A stretch of 64,000 bases of DNA from Agromyces cavernae (GCF_021044935.1 NZ_JAJNMP010000003.1:310001-374000); one strand, 5' to 3'; counted from the stretch's first letter, positions 1-8,838 are shown. Translations and numbers: made by a program. The notes: generated by a model not told the origin, from the sequence alone.

Positions 1-2151
1 CGTCGGGCGCTGCTTGTCCTTGTCGTAGTCGTACGCCACCCGCATGAGCTCGATGAGCCCGTTGGCGAACTCCTGCGACTCGGCGTGCGCGGATGCCCCG
101 TTCGGGTCCTCGTTCTCGAACGGAGGCTGGAACTGCGTTCCGACCTCGAAGTTCCACGCGTAGATCCCGTGCTTGTACCAGAGCATGTCACCCGAGTTGC
201 CGGCGGCGGAGTACAGCACATCTGAGATCGGGCCCGTGCGTGCCGGTGTCACCGACATGCCGCGGTAGCGCTTGATCTCCGTGAGGATCCGCGACGAGGC
301 ACCCCAGAAGTAGGACTCCTCCTCGAGCGTAGGGCGCGGCGTCGAGATGCGACCCGGCGTGATGTACGCGCCCGGCGACCACATGAAGTAGTTGCCCGAA
401 CTGTGCAGGTTCATCGCGAACTTGATGTTGGGGTTCGCCCCGGCGATCCAGTCGATGTTCGCGCTCTCGGGCTCGCTGAGCTCGGCCGGGCCCGCGTACG
501 TGCCGCTCGTGCACGACGAGGACGCGCCGTTGTACCCGTCGAACAGGCTGTACGTGTCGTAGTTGCGGTTGTTGTCGACACCCCAGCTCGTCCGTGCGAG
601 GAAGTCGGCGCTGCTGGTGCGCTCGCAGTGGTTGGTCATGTTCTTGCGCTGCGACGCGAAGTCGTAGAACGAGAAGTGACCGCCGTCGGGGTTGACCGAG
701 GGGACGATCCAGATGTCCAGGTTGTTGACCAGTTGCTTGGTCTTCGCGTCCTGGGCGTAGTTGCGCAGCAGGCGCTCCGCGGACTCGACCGCGACGAGCG
801 GCGGCACCCACTCACGCGCGTGCTCCTGGGCGTAGGCCAGCACGCCGGGCTTCGAGCCGTCACGCGTCTTGCCGATGCGGATCGCGTAGACCGGGTGCGG
901 GTCGCGCGAGACCGTGTCGGGCGCCGAGAGACCGTCGCTGAGCGCGGCCGACGTCGGCGCGACGACTCCCGCTCCAGCGTTGCCGCGATACGTGTACGCG
1001 ACGATCAATGCGGATGCCGCGGGCGAGGCGTTGAGCGCGGCGACCACCTGTGCCGCGGTGCTCGTGACTGCACCGCTGCTGTTCGTCGCCAGCGACACCG
1101 TGATGCTCGAGCCGTCGACGGCGACCGACAGCGGGGCGTCCGCGACTCCCGGGGACGTCAGCGCGACGCTGACGTCGTTGCCGCCTTCGTGACCCCATGC
1201 AAGCGAGTCGATCGCGACGCGGTTCGCGTTGCTGCTGCCGAGCACGGCCTGCGCGTGGCGCCGGTATCCGTTGGTCTGGTTCGGCAGTTCGACGATCTCC
1301 GATATCCCGGGGAACTCGGCGGCGAGCGCCTTGACCCGGTCGTAGAGCTCGGTGGGTGTGAGGTACGACGTGATGAAGTCGGTCTGGTAGTTCGGACCCC
1401 ACGTCGCGTCGCCCTCGATCGGCAGCCAGTCGTTCACCTTGGCGGTGGCGACGTCACCGGTCGGGCTCGTGATCTGGATCGTGTCGGGCCGGGTCTCGAC
1501 GACCGCCGCACCCCGGTGGTACAGGTACACGCTCGCGTCGACGAAGCGGCTGATGTTCTGGCTGCCGCCACTGCCCATCGGCGTGCCCGCTCCGCTGTCG
1601 CGCTGCACCGTCAGCTGGGCGGCGTTGGTCTGGCCGTCGGCCCATTTCGCCTCGACCGAGAGGTAGCCGACGCCGAACTGGGTGTAGTAGTCGGCTCGGA
1701 TGATCTTGACGTCTGCGGCGTCGGCCGCGGCTGCGGCCGCGAACTCCTCGTTCTCCTCGACGGCAGCCGCGATGGTCGCATCGCGCTCGGCGAGCACGGC
1801 CTCGGTGTCGCCCTCGTCGTGGAGGGTGTCGCCGACCGCGAACCCGCGCGCCCGCAGGGCGTCGGCCTCGCCATCACTGATCACCGCATGGGCCGTGATG
1901 GTGCCGTCGGCGTTCAGGTGCGCGGCGTGGTCGAGATCCACTCCGGTGTCGACGAGTTCGTCGAGCTCGGTGTTGTCCGCGAGGGTCACCTCGACGACGC
2001 TGACCTCTTCGTCGGCGTTCCGTGTGAGCTCGGGGAGCGGCTCGGATCCGGCGGCCGGTCCGATCGGTGTCATCGAGGTGAGAACGAGCCCCAGGAGAGC
2101 AGCGAAAGCCGCCGACCCTCCAATGACTCTTCTTCGTTTCATCGTGTACAT
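1..2151 (-). CDS. Secreted zinc carboxypeptidase, peptidase family M14 (C-terminal end outside window)
   Basis: The reading frame enters the window open at base 1, so the C-terminus is missing; 717 codons are visible. The start at 2151 has an AGGAGG at 2161-2166 with 9 nt spacing. A Sec-type signal peptide follows (MYTMKRRR, then a hydrophobic run). Metal ligands of the M14 fold are visible: HAREW gives His444 and Glu447, LHSSGN gives His583, and NFEVGTQF supplies the catalytic Glu669; DNNRNY is the substrate Arg region. The roughly 250 residues before the catalytic domain are a long N-terminal extension with repeated Ala/Glu-rich helix and beta-rich segments, probably a propeptide or wall-targeting part. 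Expected role: extracellular removal of C-terminal residues from peptides. Specificity cannot be read. Confidence in family is high. Confidence 0.9.
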   Translation of the reverse strand, partial: MYTMKRRRVIGGSAAFAALLGLVLTSMTPIGPAAGSEPLPELTRNADEEVSVVEVTLADNTELDELVDTGVDLDHAAHLNADGTITAHAVISDGEADALRARGFAVGDTLHDEGDTEAVLAERDATIAAAVEENEEFAAAAAADAADVKIIRADYYTQFGVGYLSVEAKWADGQTNAAQLTVQRDSGAGTPMGSGGSQNISRFVDASVYLYHRGAAVVETRPDTIQITSPTGDVATAKVNDWLPIEGDATWGPNYQTDFITSYLTPTELYDRVKALAAEFPGISEIVELPNQTNGYRRHAQAVLGSSNANRVAIDSLAWGHEGGNDVSVALTSPGVADAPLSVAVDGSSITVSLATNSSGAVTSTAAQVVAALNASPAASALIVAYTYRGNAGAGVVAPTSAALSDGLSAPDTVSRDPHPVYAIRIGKTRDGSKPGVLAYAQEHAREWVPPLVAVESAERLLRNYAQDAKTKQLVNNLDIWIVPSVNPDGGHFSFYDFASQRKNMTNHCERTSSADFLARTSWGVDNNRNYDTYSLFDGYNGASSSCTSGTYAGPAELSEPESANIDWIAGANPNIKFAMNLHSSGNYFMWSPGAYITPGRISTPRPTLEEESYFWGASSRILTEIKRYRGMSVTPARTGPISDVLYSAAGNSGDMLWYKHGIYAWNFEVGTQFQPPFENEDPNGASAHAESQEFANGLIELMRVAYDYDKDKQRPT

Positions 2152-2623
2152 CGGGCATTACCTCCTCGTTGCGGTGGCGATGTCGTGCAGTCGAGCCGGA
2201 GTCATACGGATGGAGTCATGCAGAGTGGTCACTCCGACGGGGCACCGACTCGCTCCGGGTGGAGTCGGGTCGGTGCTTGCGTTCTGTCTATCGGACGGCA
2301 ACTTGAAGCGTCAATACTGGCGAGCTCGCCATTCGTCCCTGTGCACTGTGCGAAGTTGTGCCAATCGTTCGGCGTAAGCTGCGCTGTCGAAGGCGAAACG
2401 GGCGGCGATGAAGCGGATGTGACCCTCCGGATTGGAAGCGCTCCCAGTCGATGCAGAACCCCCGAGTCCATCGGCCGGCGCGGACGCTCAGAGCGCATGC
2501 CGGCGTTCGCATAGGTGAGGTGCCGGGCCCTGGGATGTAAGCGTTTTCCCGCACTGCGCACGATCAGAACAGGCTGTGCGGCCTGAGGCGGGGGTTGCGA
2601 CAGCGAGACGTGGGCCGTGCGTA
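2152..2623. other. Intergenic region between lytic transglycosylase and M14 genes
   Basis: Apart from the candidate promoter and the AGGAGG site, the gap contains an imperfect inverted repeat (about 2242-2276, arms GCACCGAC and GTCGGTGC) that could fold in the M14 leader. I see no convincing gene in the remaining sequence. Confidence 0.4.
2279..2314 (-). promoter_or_regulatory. Candidate promoter of the M14 peptidase gene
   Basis: On the minus strand TTGACG (2314-2309) and TAGACA (2290-2285) are separated by 18 bp. Transcription would start near 2279, giving a leader of about 130 nt before the start codon at 2151. Spacing and sequence fit a housekeeping-type promoter; not tested. Confidence 0.5.
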
Positions 2624-3526
2624 CTACCCGGCCGCCGCCGCGTACTCGATCGCGACCGACGCGACCTTGTCGACGTAGTCGTTGTCGTGGTTGTACGAGA
2701 AGATCGCCGCTCGCCAGCCCTCAGGGCTGGTCATCGATCCCGACGCGCACAGGTACCGCGCGGCTGCCTGGGCAGCGTCATCGATCTGGTTCGGGTCGGC
2801 GGCACCGTCGTCGTTCCCGTCGCTCCCCCACTTGTCCCAGGTCGAGGGGATGAACTGCATCGGCCCGACGGCTCGGTCCCATGTGGTGTCACCGTCGAGG
2901 ACCCCGCCGTCGGTGTCTTCGATCGTGGCAACGCCGTCGCCGTCGAGCGCCCGGCCGATGATGTCGGGCTTCGGATACCCGTCGTCACCGAGCACGGAGT
3001 CGGCGTGGTTGCCGTGGTCGGACTCGATCGAGCCGATCGCGGCGATCGTGGTCCAGTCGACGCCGCACTCGGGTTGGTCCTCGGCGATCGCGACGTGCGC
3101 GAGCGCATACGCCGACAGGGCGCGCTCCGGAATCCCGGTGGCTGCGGACATGCGCGACGTCCACTCGGGGTCGACCTGGGGCATCGGCACGACCGTCGAC
3201 TCGGACACCTCAGCCGACTCGGTCGGCGCCGTGGTGAGATCGTCGGCCGGCTGGGTCGGTTCGGCCTGCTCGAACGACTCGACCACGGGTGGAAGCGCCA
3301 CCCTCGGTCCATCTGCGACGGGTGACCCGAACCCGCCGGGCCGGGCTGCGAGACCCGCGTAGTTCACCGCGACGACCACGCCGACGATCAGTGCGACCAC
3401 GCCGAGCACGAGGCCCGTGTACCCGGCCGTGCGACGTACGAACTGCCAGCCGGCGGCCCGTCCCTTCGCCCGCGCTCGACGACCCTCGCCGTACTCGTCG
3501 GCGGAGAAATCATCATCCCAGGACAT
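2624..3526 (-). CDS. Membrane-anchored lytic transglycosylase (SLT/MltB-like fold)
   Basis: A 300-residue protein with an acidic cytoplasmic head (MSWDDDFSADEYGEG), a basic patch, one membrane segment near residues 33-55 and an extracytoplasmic catalytic domain. The catalytic Glu lies in AIGSIESDHG, followed by GPMQFIPSTW and, near the end, FSYNHDNDYV, all typical of lytic transglycosylases that cleave the MurNAc-GlcNAc bond of peptidoglycan. The start at 3526 is chosen over upstream in-frame codons because a GGAG lies 10 nt upstream and the membrane segment then sits at the usual place. Role: wall remodelling or turnover at the outer membrane face. The gene precedes the M14 peptidase on the same strand, with a separate promoter between them. 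Confidence 0.85.
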   Translation of the reverse strand: MSWDDDFSADEYGEGRRARAKGRAAGWQFVRRTAGYTGLVLGVVALIVGVVVAVNYAGLAARPGGFGSPVADGPRVALPPVVESFEQAEPTQPADDLTTAPTESAEVSESTVVPMPQVDPEWTSRMSAATGIPERALSAYALAHVAIAEDQPECGVDWTTIAAIGSIESDHGNHADSVLGDDGYPKPDIIGRALDGDGVATIEDTDGGVLDGDTTWDRAVGPMQFIPSTWDKWGSDGNDDGAADPNQIDDAAQAAARYLCASGSMTSPEGWRAAIFSYNHDNDYVDKVASVAIEYAAAAG

Positions 3527-3673
3527 CGATGAACCGCTCCGTTCGGGCATTGGTGCGAAGGTCGCCCGCCCAGATCGGCCTGGCCCCACAGAGGTGCGCG
3601 CGGCCGACCCGCCCCTACAGACTACCCGCCACCTCGCGAACCGCCTACCCATCGACGACGAGCGCGAGGCACC

Positions 3674-4138
3674 TCAGTCTCTTCCGCGACGAACCGTCGA
3701 CCGCAGCGACTTCAGTGTCTTCATCGGAAAGCGCGAGGCGACCTTCAGGATGCCCGGGATGGTGAGCACCCGCTCGGTGAGGAAGGCTTCGTACTCGGCG
3801 CGGTCGGCCACGGCGATGCGGACGATGTAGTCGGGCGAGCCGAACATGCGATGGAGCTCGATCACTTCCTGGCGATCCGCCATCGCCGACTCGAAGCGGC
3901 CGACACTGCCGCTGTCGAAGCTCGTGAGGTCGACGTCGAGGAATACCTCGAATCCCTGACCTACCGCATCGGGGTCGAGTTCGGCGCGGTACCCGACGAC
4001 GACCCGGTCGGCCTCGAGCCGCTGCACCCGACGCAGGCACGGCCCCGGGGTGAGATTCACCCGGTCGGCGAGTGCGACATTCGAAATGCGGCCGTCGACA
4101 CGCAACACCTCGATGATTGCTCGATCCGTAGCATCCAT
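3674..4138 (-). CDS. Lrp/AsnC-family transcriptional regulator
   Basis: A 154-residue single-copy Lrp protein: AsnC-type HTH at about residues 3-60 (LADRVNLTPGPCLRRVQRLE is the recognition region), then a RAM ligand-binding domain with the usual strand pattern and FGSPDYIVRIAV motif. It is transcribed divergently from azlCD, an arrangement known for Lrp proteins (AzlB, BrnR/Lrp of Corynebacterium) that sense branched-chain amino acids or methionine and switch on the adjacent exporter. The shared spacer contains inverted repeats described separately. Ligand identity is inferred from context only. Confidence 0.9.
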   Translation of the reverse strand: MDATDRAIIEVLRVDGRISNVALADRVNLTPGPCLRRVQRLEADRVVVGYRAELDPDAVGQGFEVFLDVDLTSFDSGSVGRFESAMADRQEVIELHRMFGSPDYIVRIAVADRAEYEAFLTERVLTIPGILKVASRFPMKTLKSLRSTVRRGRD

Positions 4139-4146
4139 GCTTGATC

Positions 4147-4184
4147 ATTGCACACGCCCTTGCTAGTCAAGCAAGAAATGCAAT
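4147..4184. promoter_or_regulatory. Candidate Lrp operator between lrp and azlC
   Basis: An inner repeat CTTGCT-AGTCA-AGCAAG (4159-4175) is nested in an outer pair ATTGCA (4147-4152) and TGCAAT (4179-4184), centred within about 2 bp of each other. This AT-richer block sits in the divergent lrp/azlC spacer and is the natural site for the Lrp protein. Confidence 0.5.
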
Positions 4185-4217
4185 CGGATGCCCCGGCCGA
4201 AGTGAAATCGTGGATGC

Positions 4218-4943
4218 ATGATCCTCTCCACACCGACGCGGCGCAGCGAGATCGCCGCCGGCTTGCGCGCGTCCCTCGCTGCCGGCCTCGGCATGTTCCC
4301 CCTCGGTATCGCATTCGGCCTGCTCGTCGTGCAGGCCGGGCTGCCGTGGTGGATGGCCCCCGCGCTCTCGGTCGCAGCATTCGCCGGATCGCTCGAGCTG
4401 CTGCTCATCGGCATGCTCACCTCGGGTGCGTCACTCGTCGCGATCGCGGCGACGACCTTCTTCGTGAACTTCCGGCACGTCTTCTACGCCCTTTCGTTCC
4501 CGCTCGCGTCGGTGCGGGGCGCTGTCGCACGGGCGTATTCGGTGTACGGCCTGATCGACGAGGCGTACGCTGTGACCGCCGCATCGCCGACCGGATGGAC
4601 CGGCCCTCGGCTCGTCGCGATGCAGCTCGCGTTCCAGGCCTACTGGGTGGGCGGCGGGCTCGTCGGCGTGGCCGTCGCCGCAGCGCTGCCGCTTCGGATC
4701 GAGGGTCTGGAGTTCGCGCTCTGCGCGCTGTTCGTGACGCTCACGCTCGACGCCTGCCGCACCCGCAGACAGGTGCCGTCGGTCCTCCTGGCCGCGGCGA
4801 GTTTCTCGGTTGCCGTCGTCGCGACGCCCGACGCTGTGGTCTTCGTCGCCCTCACCGTGTTCGCAGCATCACTGCTCGTGCGCTTCTTCGCCACGAAGCT
4901 CATGGCGCGGGTGTCCGGCCGTCGCGCAGAGATGGAGTCCTGA
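4218..4943 (+). CDS. azlC: AzlC family protein, large subunit of branched-chain amino acid exporter
   Basis: The 241-residue protein has the AzlC signature (FPLGIAFGLLVVQAGLPWW, then SLELLLIGML) and about 7-8 hydrophobic segments. With AzlD it forms the BrnFE/AzlCD (LIV-E) exporter known to export isoleucine, leucine, valine and methionine in Corynebacterium. The stop TGA overlaps the azlD ATG (TGATG), so the two are co-translated. It is divergent from an Lrp-type regulator, as in brnFE. Family assignment is strong; substrate is from homology. Confidence 0.9.
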   Translation: MILSTPTRRSEIAAGLRASLAAGLGMFPLGIAFGLLVVQAGLPWWMAPALSVAAFAGSLELLLIGMLTSGASLVAIAATTFFVNFRHVFYALSFPLASVRGAVARAYSVYGLIDEAYAVTAASPTGWTGPRLVAMQLAFQAYWVGGGLVGVAVAAALPLRIEGLEFALCALFVTLTLDACRTRRQVPSVLLAAASFSVAVVATPDAVVFVALTVFAASLLVRFFATKLMARVSGRRAEMES

Positions 4944-5266
4944 TGTCCCAGCCCGCCTACTTCGCCACAGCCCTCGCGATCGTCTTCGTCATCACCGTGG
5001 CGCTGCGCGCCGTCCCGTTCGCGGTGCTGCGGCCACTTCGGGAGTCCGAGTTCGTCGGCTCCCTCGCATCATGGATGCCGGCGGGCATCCTGGCGATCCT
5101 CACCGCCTCGACCCTGCGCACCTCGCTCGAAGGCGGCGACCGCGTCGCTGAGGCATCCCTCGCCGTCGCTGTCACCGTCGTCACGCACCTCGCGCTCGGC
5201 CGGCGGACCCTCCTCAGCGTCGGCCTCGGCACCATGAGCTTCGTCGTCCTCGCCAATATCCCCTGA
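4943..5266 (+). CDS. azlD: AzlD family protein, small subunit of branched-chain amino acid exporter
   Basis: A 107-residue, almost entirely hydrophobic protein with three to four membrane segments. It carries the AzlD pattern LRAVPFAVLRPLRES followed by WMPAGILAILTASTL. It starts on the last base of the azlC stop codon. Role: obligate partner of AzlC in amino acid export. A strong hairpin terminator follows 14 bp after the stop. Confidence 0.9.
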   Translation: MSQPAYFATALAIVFVITVALRAVPFAVLRPLRESEFVGSLASWMPAGILAILTASTLRTSLEGGDRVAEASLAVAVTVVTHLALGRRTLLSVGLGTMSFVVLANIP

Positions 5267-5280
5267 GCCTGGACGCACAA

Positions 5281-5313
5281 GGCGCCGCCCGGGGACGAGC
5301 CCCGGACGGCGCC
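5281..5313. terminator. Strong hairpin terminator after azlCD, probably bidirectional
   Basis: Arms 5281-5294 and 5300-5313 pair over 14 bp with one mismatch around a 5-nt loop (ACGAG). The element lies between convergent genes (azlD on plus, the 99-residue protein on minus). There is no clear U tract, as is common in actinobacteria. Confidence 0.75.
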
Positions 5314-5341
5314 TCACCCCGACCATGCGAACGGGAAGGGT

Positions 5342-5641
5342 CTACGTGTTCCTCAGTGAGTCACTCCCGGGGCCCCCGACCTCGATCCACTCCGTGCCGT
5401 CACCTGGGCGAACCCGCGCGAGCCCGGCCAGTCCGAGCCCGCTGAGCACGCCCAGCACGCGGTCGACCACCTCGTCCCGCGCTGCCGCGGGGTCGATGTC
5501 GACATCGAAGTGCGCGCCGAACGCTCCGGAGCCGGCACCGCTGACCTCGCCCAGGCCGGCAAGTGCCTCGTTCAACTCGTCCTCGACGTCGTCCCGGTCT
5601 ATCGGTAGCGCGCGGTCGAAGCGGATCTCCATGAAGTCCAT
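5342..5641 (-). CDS. Small conserved hypothetical protein (99 aa)
   Basis: I do not recognise this protein. It reads MDFMEIRFDRALPIDRDDVE..., is acidic and soluble, and has an alternating charged/hydrophobic pattern suggesting a small alpha-beta domain. It ends with a Gly/Ser-rich tail. The start at 5641 has GAGG 8 nt upstream; an alternative ATG lies at 5632. It sits 30 bp downstream of the 93-residue repeat protein on the same strand, and the pair may be one transcript ending at the hairpin 5281-5313. Confidence 0.6.
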   Translation of the reverse strand: MDFMEIRFDRALPIDRDDVEDELNEALAGLGEVSGAGSGAFGAHFDVDIDPAAARDEVVDRVLGVLSGLGLAGLARVRPGDGTEWIEVGGPGSDSLRNT

Positions 5642-5671
5642 GACTCCATCCTCACCCGAGCGGGTCGCCGC

Positions 5672-5953
5672 TCAGGTGCCGTCGTCGGTCGCGTCCTCCT
5701 CGGCGAGTTCGGCGAGCACGTCGGCCGCATCGCGATTGCCACCGGCCGCGAGTCGTCGCAGCTCCTCGAGGTCACCGGCTTCCGACGCGAGCTGCACGAG
5801 CTCGTCCATCGCATCCGTGCTGCCGCTCTCGGCGAGCTGACGCAGTTCGTTCGCGTCTCCCCGCTCGCCGGCCAACTCCACGAGTTGCGCGACCGCGTCC
5901 TGATCGCCGCGGGCGGCTCGTTCTCGCAGGTTCGCGAGCTCTGCATCCGACAT
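5672..5953 (-). CDS. Small acidic helical-repeat protein (93 aa)
   Basis: The start at 5953 is preceded by AGGGGG at good distance. The whole protein is a run of short helical repeats of about 13-14 residues: DAVAQLVELAGERGD, ANELRQLAESGSTD, AMDELVQLASEAGD, LEELRRLAAGGNRD, AADVLAELAEED. The pattern, [A/L]xxLxxLAxxGxxD, resembles a minimal Sel1/HEAT-like solenoid. No enzymatic motif is visible; a protein-binding role is likely but its partner is unknown. The C-terminus is very acidic. Confidence 0.65.
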   Translation of the reverse strand: MSDAELANLRERAARGDQDAVAQLVELAGERGDANELRQLAESGSTDAMDELVQLASEAGDLEELRRLAAGGNRDAADVLAELAEEDATDDGT

Positions 5954-6072
5954 GACGCCCCCTCTTGTCGATTCGACGGAGTCAATGTAATCCTCGGGGG
6001 CCACGGCCGCATCAGGCTCGTCGAACTCCGGCAGCGCCGCGCTCGGTCGGTGGCCGCTGGCAGACTCATGGC

Positions 6073-6753
6073 ATGACCACGAGCATCGGCACTCCGGGCG
6101 GCACACCCGAACGGCCGGCCATCTTCTTCTCCGGGCCCGACGAGTTCCGCGCGTGGCTCGAGGCCAACCACGCCACCGAGACCGAGCTGTGGATGGGCCT
6201 GTTCAAGAAGCACGTGCCCGACGGCGGGCTGACGTGGGAACAGGCGGTGCCCGAGGCGCTGTGCTTCGGATGGATCGACTCGGTGTCGCAGCGCATCGAC
6301 GACGACGCGCGCCGCCAGCGCTGGACGCCGCGCAAACCGTCGAGCATCTGGTCGAGCGTCAACATCGCCCTCGTCGAGAAGCTCACCGCCGAGGGCCGCA
6401 TGCGGCCCGCGGGGGTCGCCGCCTTCGAACGACGACGTGAAGACCGATCGGGCGTGTACTCGCACGAGAATCCGAACAGCGAGTTGCCGCCCGAAGCGGC
6501 GGCACGCCTGTCATCGGATGCCGCTGCCTCCGCATTCTGGAACGCAGCGACCGCGACCTACCGACGCCAGGTCACCCACTGGGTGCTCTCCGCGAAGCAG
6601 GAGGCCACGCGCGAACGACGCCTCGCGCAGCTCATCGAAGACAGCGCGGCGGGGCGACTGGTGTCGTTCCAGCGCTACGGCGAGACACCGAAGTGGGTCG
6701 AGCGGGCGGCCGCCGCGGCGCGCGCCGCGGAATCCGATTCGGAGCCCGTCTGA
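6073..6753 (+). CDS. YdeI/OmpD-associated family protein
   Basis: A 226-residue protein carrying family hallmarks: FFSGPDEFRAWLEANHATE near the N-terminus, the central CFGWIDSVSQRIDDDA and RWTPRKPSSIWSSVNIA, then a C-terminal helical domain with HWVLSAKQEATRERRLAQLI. Proteins of this family are linked to stress and antimicrobial-peptide tolerance in some bacteria, but their biochemical activity is not settled. The start MTTSIG at 6073 is preferred; the frame remains open upstream to 5965, but that sequence is antisense to the 93-residue repeat protein's promoter region and looks non-coding. Confidence 0.8.
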   Translation: MTTSIGTPGGTPERPAIFFSGPDEFRAWLEANHATETELWMGLFKKHVPDGGLTWEQAVPEALCFGWIDSVSQRIDDDARRQRWTPRKPSSIWSSVNIALVEKLTAEGRMRPAGVAAFERRREDRSGVYSHENPNSELPPEAAARLSSDAAASAFWNAATATYRRQVTHWVLSAKQEATRERRLAQLIEDSAAGRLVSFQRYGETPKWVERAAAAARAAESDSEPV

Positions 6754-6789
6754 CGCGGCGTGATTCGCGATCGCGGCGTGATTCGCGAT
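6754..6789. repeat. Perfect 18-bp tandem duplication
   Basis: Two exact copies of an 18-bp unit (CGCGGCGTGATTCGCGAT) lie at 6754-6771 and 6772-6789, directly after the YdeI-family stop codon. Each copy contains a short self-complementary part (ATCGCG/CGCGAT across the junction). Confidence 0.9.
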
Positions 6790-7025
6790 CCGAGATGACC
6801 TGCCCCGGTACGTGGGGTCAACGAGTCTGCCGGCGTCTTCGTCGACACCCCGGACCCTCACGACCCAGGCTGCGGCACCAGCATAGAACCGATGCTCGCG
6901 CCCAATCCGTGAGTTTGCTCAGAACTTCTTCGGCCGTGCGGCATCCTGAAAACAAGTAGGCTCCTGACTCGGTGCGGTCACGCGCCCGGAACCGATGCGG
7001 CAGAACCCGCATCCTGTGAGATTGG

Positions 7026-8090
7026 ATGCGCGTGCAACGACGCCGACGCCCCGGCCGCTTGGTCGCGACCGCCCTCGCCTTCGCCCTGGGAGCCGCGACC
7101 ATGAGCGTCGCTCCGGCGACCGACGCTGAGGCGGGGACCGTCTACTGCAATCCGCAGCCCCGAATGGTGCAGGACAAAGTCGAGCGGATCGCCGGGGCGG
7201 ACCGCTATGCCACGGCCGTTGCCATCTCGAGGGCGGGATTCGCGCCGAGGGTGTGCAATATCTACATCGCGTCGGGCGTCGGTTACGCTGACGCGCTCGC
7301 GGCTGCCGCGGAGGCCTCAGGCCACTCCGGCCAAGACCCGGTACTCCTCGTCAGGCCGAACTCGATTCCAGCCGAAGTGGTGGCCGAGATCAAGCGCCTC
7401 CGCCCCTCTCACGTCACCGTCATGGGTGGCACCGGTGCCGTTTCCGACGCCGTGTTCAATCAGCTGTCTGCCTTGACCGAGAACGGCGACGGGCGTATCG
7501 CGGGAAGCGATCGCTATGCGACGGCAGCCGAGCTTTATCATGGCAGCGCCCCTGTCGACACCGTGTACGTCGCCTCTGGACAGAGATTCCCCGACGCGCT
7601 CGCCGGAGCACCGTACGCCGGACGGAACCGATGGCCGCTCCTCCTGGTACCGAGTACGAACGCGATACCCGAGAGCGTGCGGGTGCGCCTGCGCGACCTC
7701 AGGCCACGACAGATCGTGATCCTCGGCGGCACCGGCGCGGTCTCCGCAGCGGTCGCCTCGGGGCTGAAAGCGTACGCGGGATCGGTCGTGCGCCTCGCCG
7801 GCACCGACCGCTTCGCCACGTCGGTCGAGGTCTCGAAGAAGATGGCCCCGCCCGGCAGTTACACCGTCTACATCGCTTCGGGCCGCGACTACCCTGATGC
7901 GCTGGCGATCGCCCCCGTCGCGTCACTGTCGTGGGCACCCGTGCTCCTCGTCGAACGCGACTCGATCCCCGCGGTCATCGGTGCAGAACTCCGGCGACTC
8001 CAGCCGCGGCACATCGTGGTCCTCGGCGGCACTGGTGCGGTCTCGTCCGACGTCGAACGTCAGCTCCAGGAGTACCTCGTCGCTCCCTGA
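7026..8090 (+). CDS. Secreted protein with three cell-wall-binding repeats (CWB2 type)
   Basis: The 354-residue product has a Sec signal peptide (MRVQRRRRPGRLVATALAFA..., cleavage likely after TDAEA). Three CWB2 (PF04122) repeats follow at about residues 50-145, 155-245 and 250-350. Each begins R-[IL]-AG-x-DR-[YF]-AT and contains [VI]A-SG-x-x-[YF]-[AP]DAL, then LLV, IP and [VI]-x-GGTGAVS. In clostridia these repeats bind anionic polymers of the wall; here no catalytic domain is attached, so the protein may act as a wall-bound scaffold or competitor. It ends 4 bp before the convergent formylglycine-enzyme-like gene. Confidence 0.9.
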   Translation: MRVQRRRRPGRLVATALAFALGAATMSVAPATDAEAGTVYCNPQPRMVQDKVERIAGADRYATAVAISRAGFAPRVCNIYIASGVGYADALAAAAEASGHSGQDPVLLVRPNSIPAEVVAEIKRLRPSHVTVMGGTGAVSDAVFNQLSALTENGDGRIAGSDRYATAAELYHGSAPVDTVYVASGQRFPDALAGAPYAGRNRWPLLLVPSTNAIPESVRVRLRDLRPRQIVILGGTGAVSAAVASGLKAYAGSVVRLAGTDRFATSVEVSKKMAPPGSYTVYIASGRDYPDALAIAPVASLSWAPVLLVERDSIPAVIGAELRRLQPRHIVVLGGTGAVSSDVERQLQEYLVAP

Positions 8091-8094
8091 GCGC

Positions 8095-8838
8095 TCAGCG
8101 CCGTGGCGTCCACCCGAACGGTAGCGCGCCATCGAGCGCGGCGCGTTCCCGATCGGCTTGCGCCGACCAGCCCTGCGCGGCATCCGTACCATCGAAGCCG
8201 CCACGCGCGACCCGGAAGCCGACGTCCTCGTGGTGCATGCGCGGCGCACCCCCACGCCGGGTCGACGCCCGCACGCTCCACGCGTCGTCGGCGAACCCGC
8301 CGCCGCGGAAGACGCGGTACTGGTCGTATCGTGCGGGGTCCAGCAGATCCCAGCACCACTCCCAGACATTGCCGAGCGTGTCGAACAGCCCGTTGAGGTT
8401 CGGCAGCTTGGCGCCCACGGCCTGCGGCGTCGTGACGCCGTCGGCGCTCGTCCAGGCGACCTCGGCGAGCAGGCCGTAGTGCGGACCGGCGGAGCCGGCG
8501 CGGCAAGCGAACTCCCATTCGGCCTCGGTGGGCAGCCGGTAGCCGTCAGCGTCGACGTGCCACGTGACATCCTCACCGTCGAACGTGTACGCCGCGTCGA
8601 GCCCCTCCCACTCGGAGGCGGCGTTGCAGAAGCGAATTGCGCGCAGCCAGCTGACGTCGGTCGCCGGCCGACGCGGATGCGACGCCGTCTCGCCGAGCAG
8701 CTCGGCGAGTTGCTCTTGGGTCACCGGGTACACCCCGAGCTCGAACGGCTCGAGCTCGACACTCCATCGCACCTTGTTGCGCGCGTCATGCAAGGTGACG
8801 GCGCCGGCCTCGATGCGAGCCATCTCGATATCCGTCAC
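8095..8838 (-). CDS. Formylglycine-generating-enzyme-like (SUMF1/EgtB sulfatase-modifying fold) protein
   Basis: A 247-residue single-domain protein of the FGE-sulfatase family: FELGVYPVTQEQLAELL, YRLPTEAEWEFACRAG, GLFDTLGNVWEWCWD, YRVFRGGGFADD and HEDVGFRVAR are the classical motifs. True formylglycine-generating enzymes use two Cys near the C-terminus; I do not see that pair here, and no sulfatase or ergothioneine gene is adjacent, so the activity is uncertain. GTG at 8838 gives the listed start; ATG at 8823 (MARIEAG) is the alternative. Confidence 0.85.
   Translation of the reverse strand: MTDIEMARIEAGAVTLHDARNKVRWSVELEPFELGVYPVTQEQLAELLGETASHPRRPATDVSWLRAIRFCNAASEWEGLDAAYTFDGEDVTWHVDADGYRLPTEAEWEFACRAGSAGPHYGLLAEVAWTSADGVTTPQAVGAKLPNLNGLFDTLGNVWEWCWDLLDPARYDQYRVFRGGGFADDAWSVRASTRRGGAPRMHHEDVGFRVARGGFDGTDAAQGWSAQADRERAALDGALPFGWTPRR

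Noticed and set aside
403..2514. Plus-strand 703-codon open frame
   Set aside because: It is antisense to the M14 peptidase, whose catalytic motifs and signal peptide are clear; the Arg/Val/Asp-rich translation is a typical high-GC mirror frame.
8095..8838. Ergothioneine enzyme EgtB
   Set aside because: Too short and lacking the N-terminal DinB-like domain and the egtACD neighbours.
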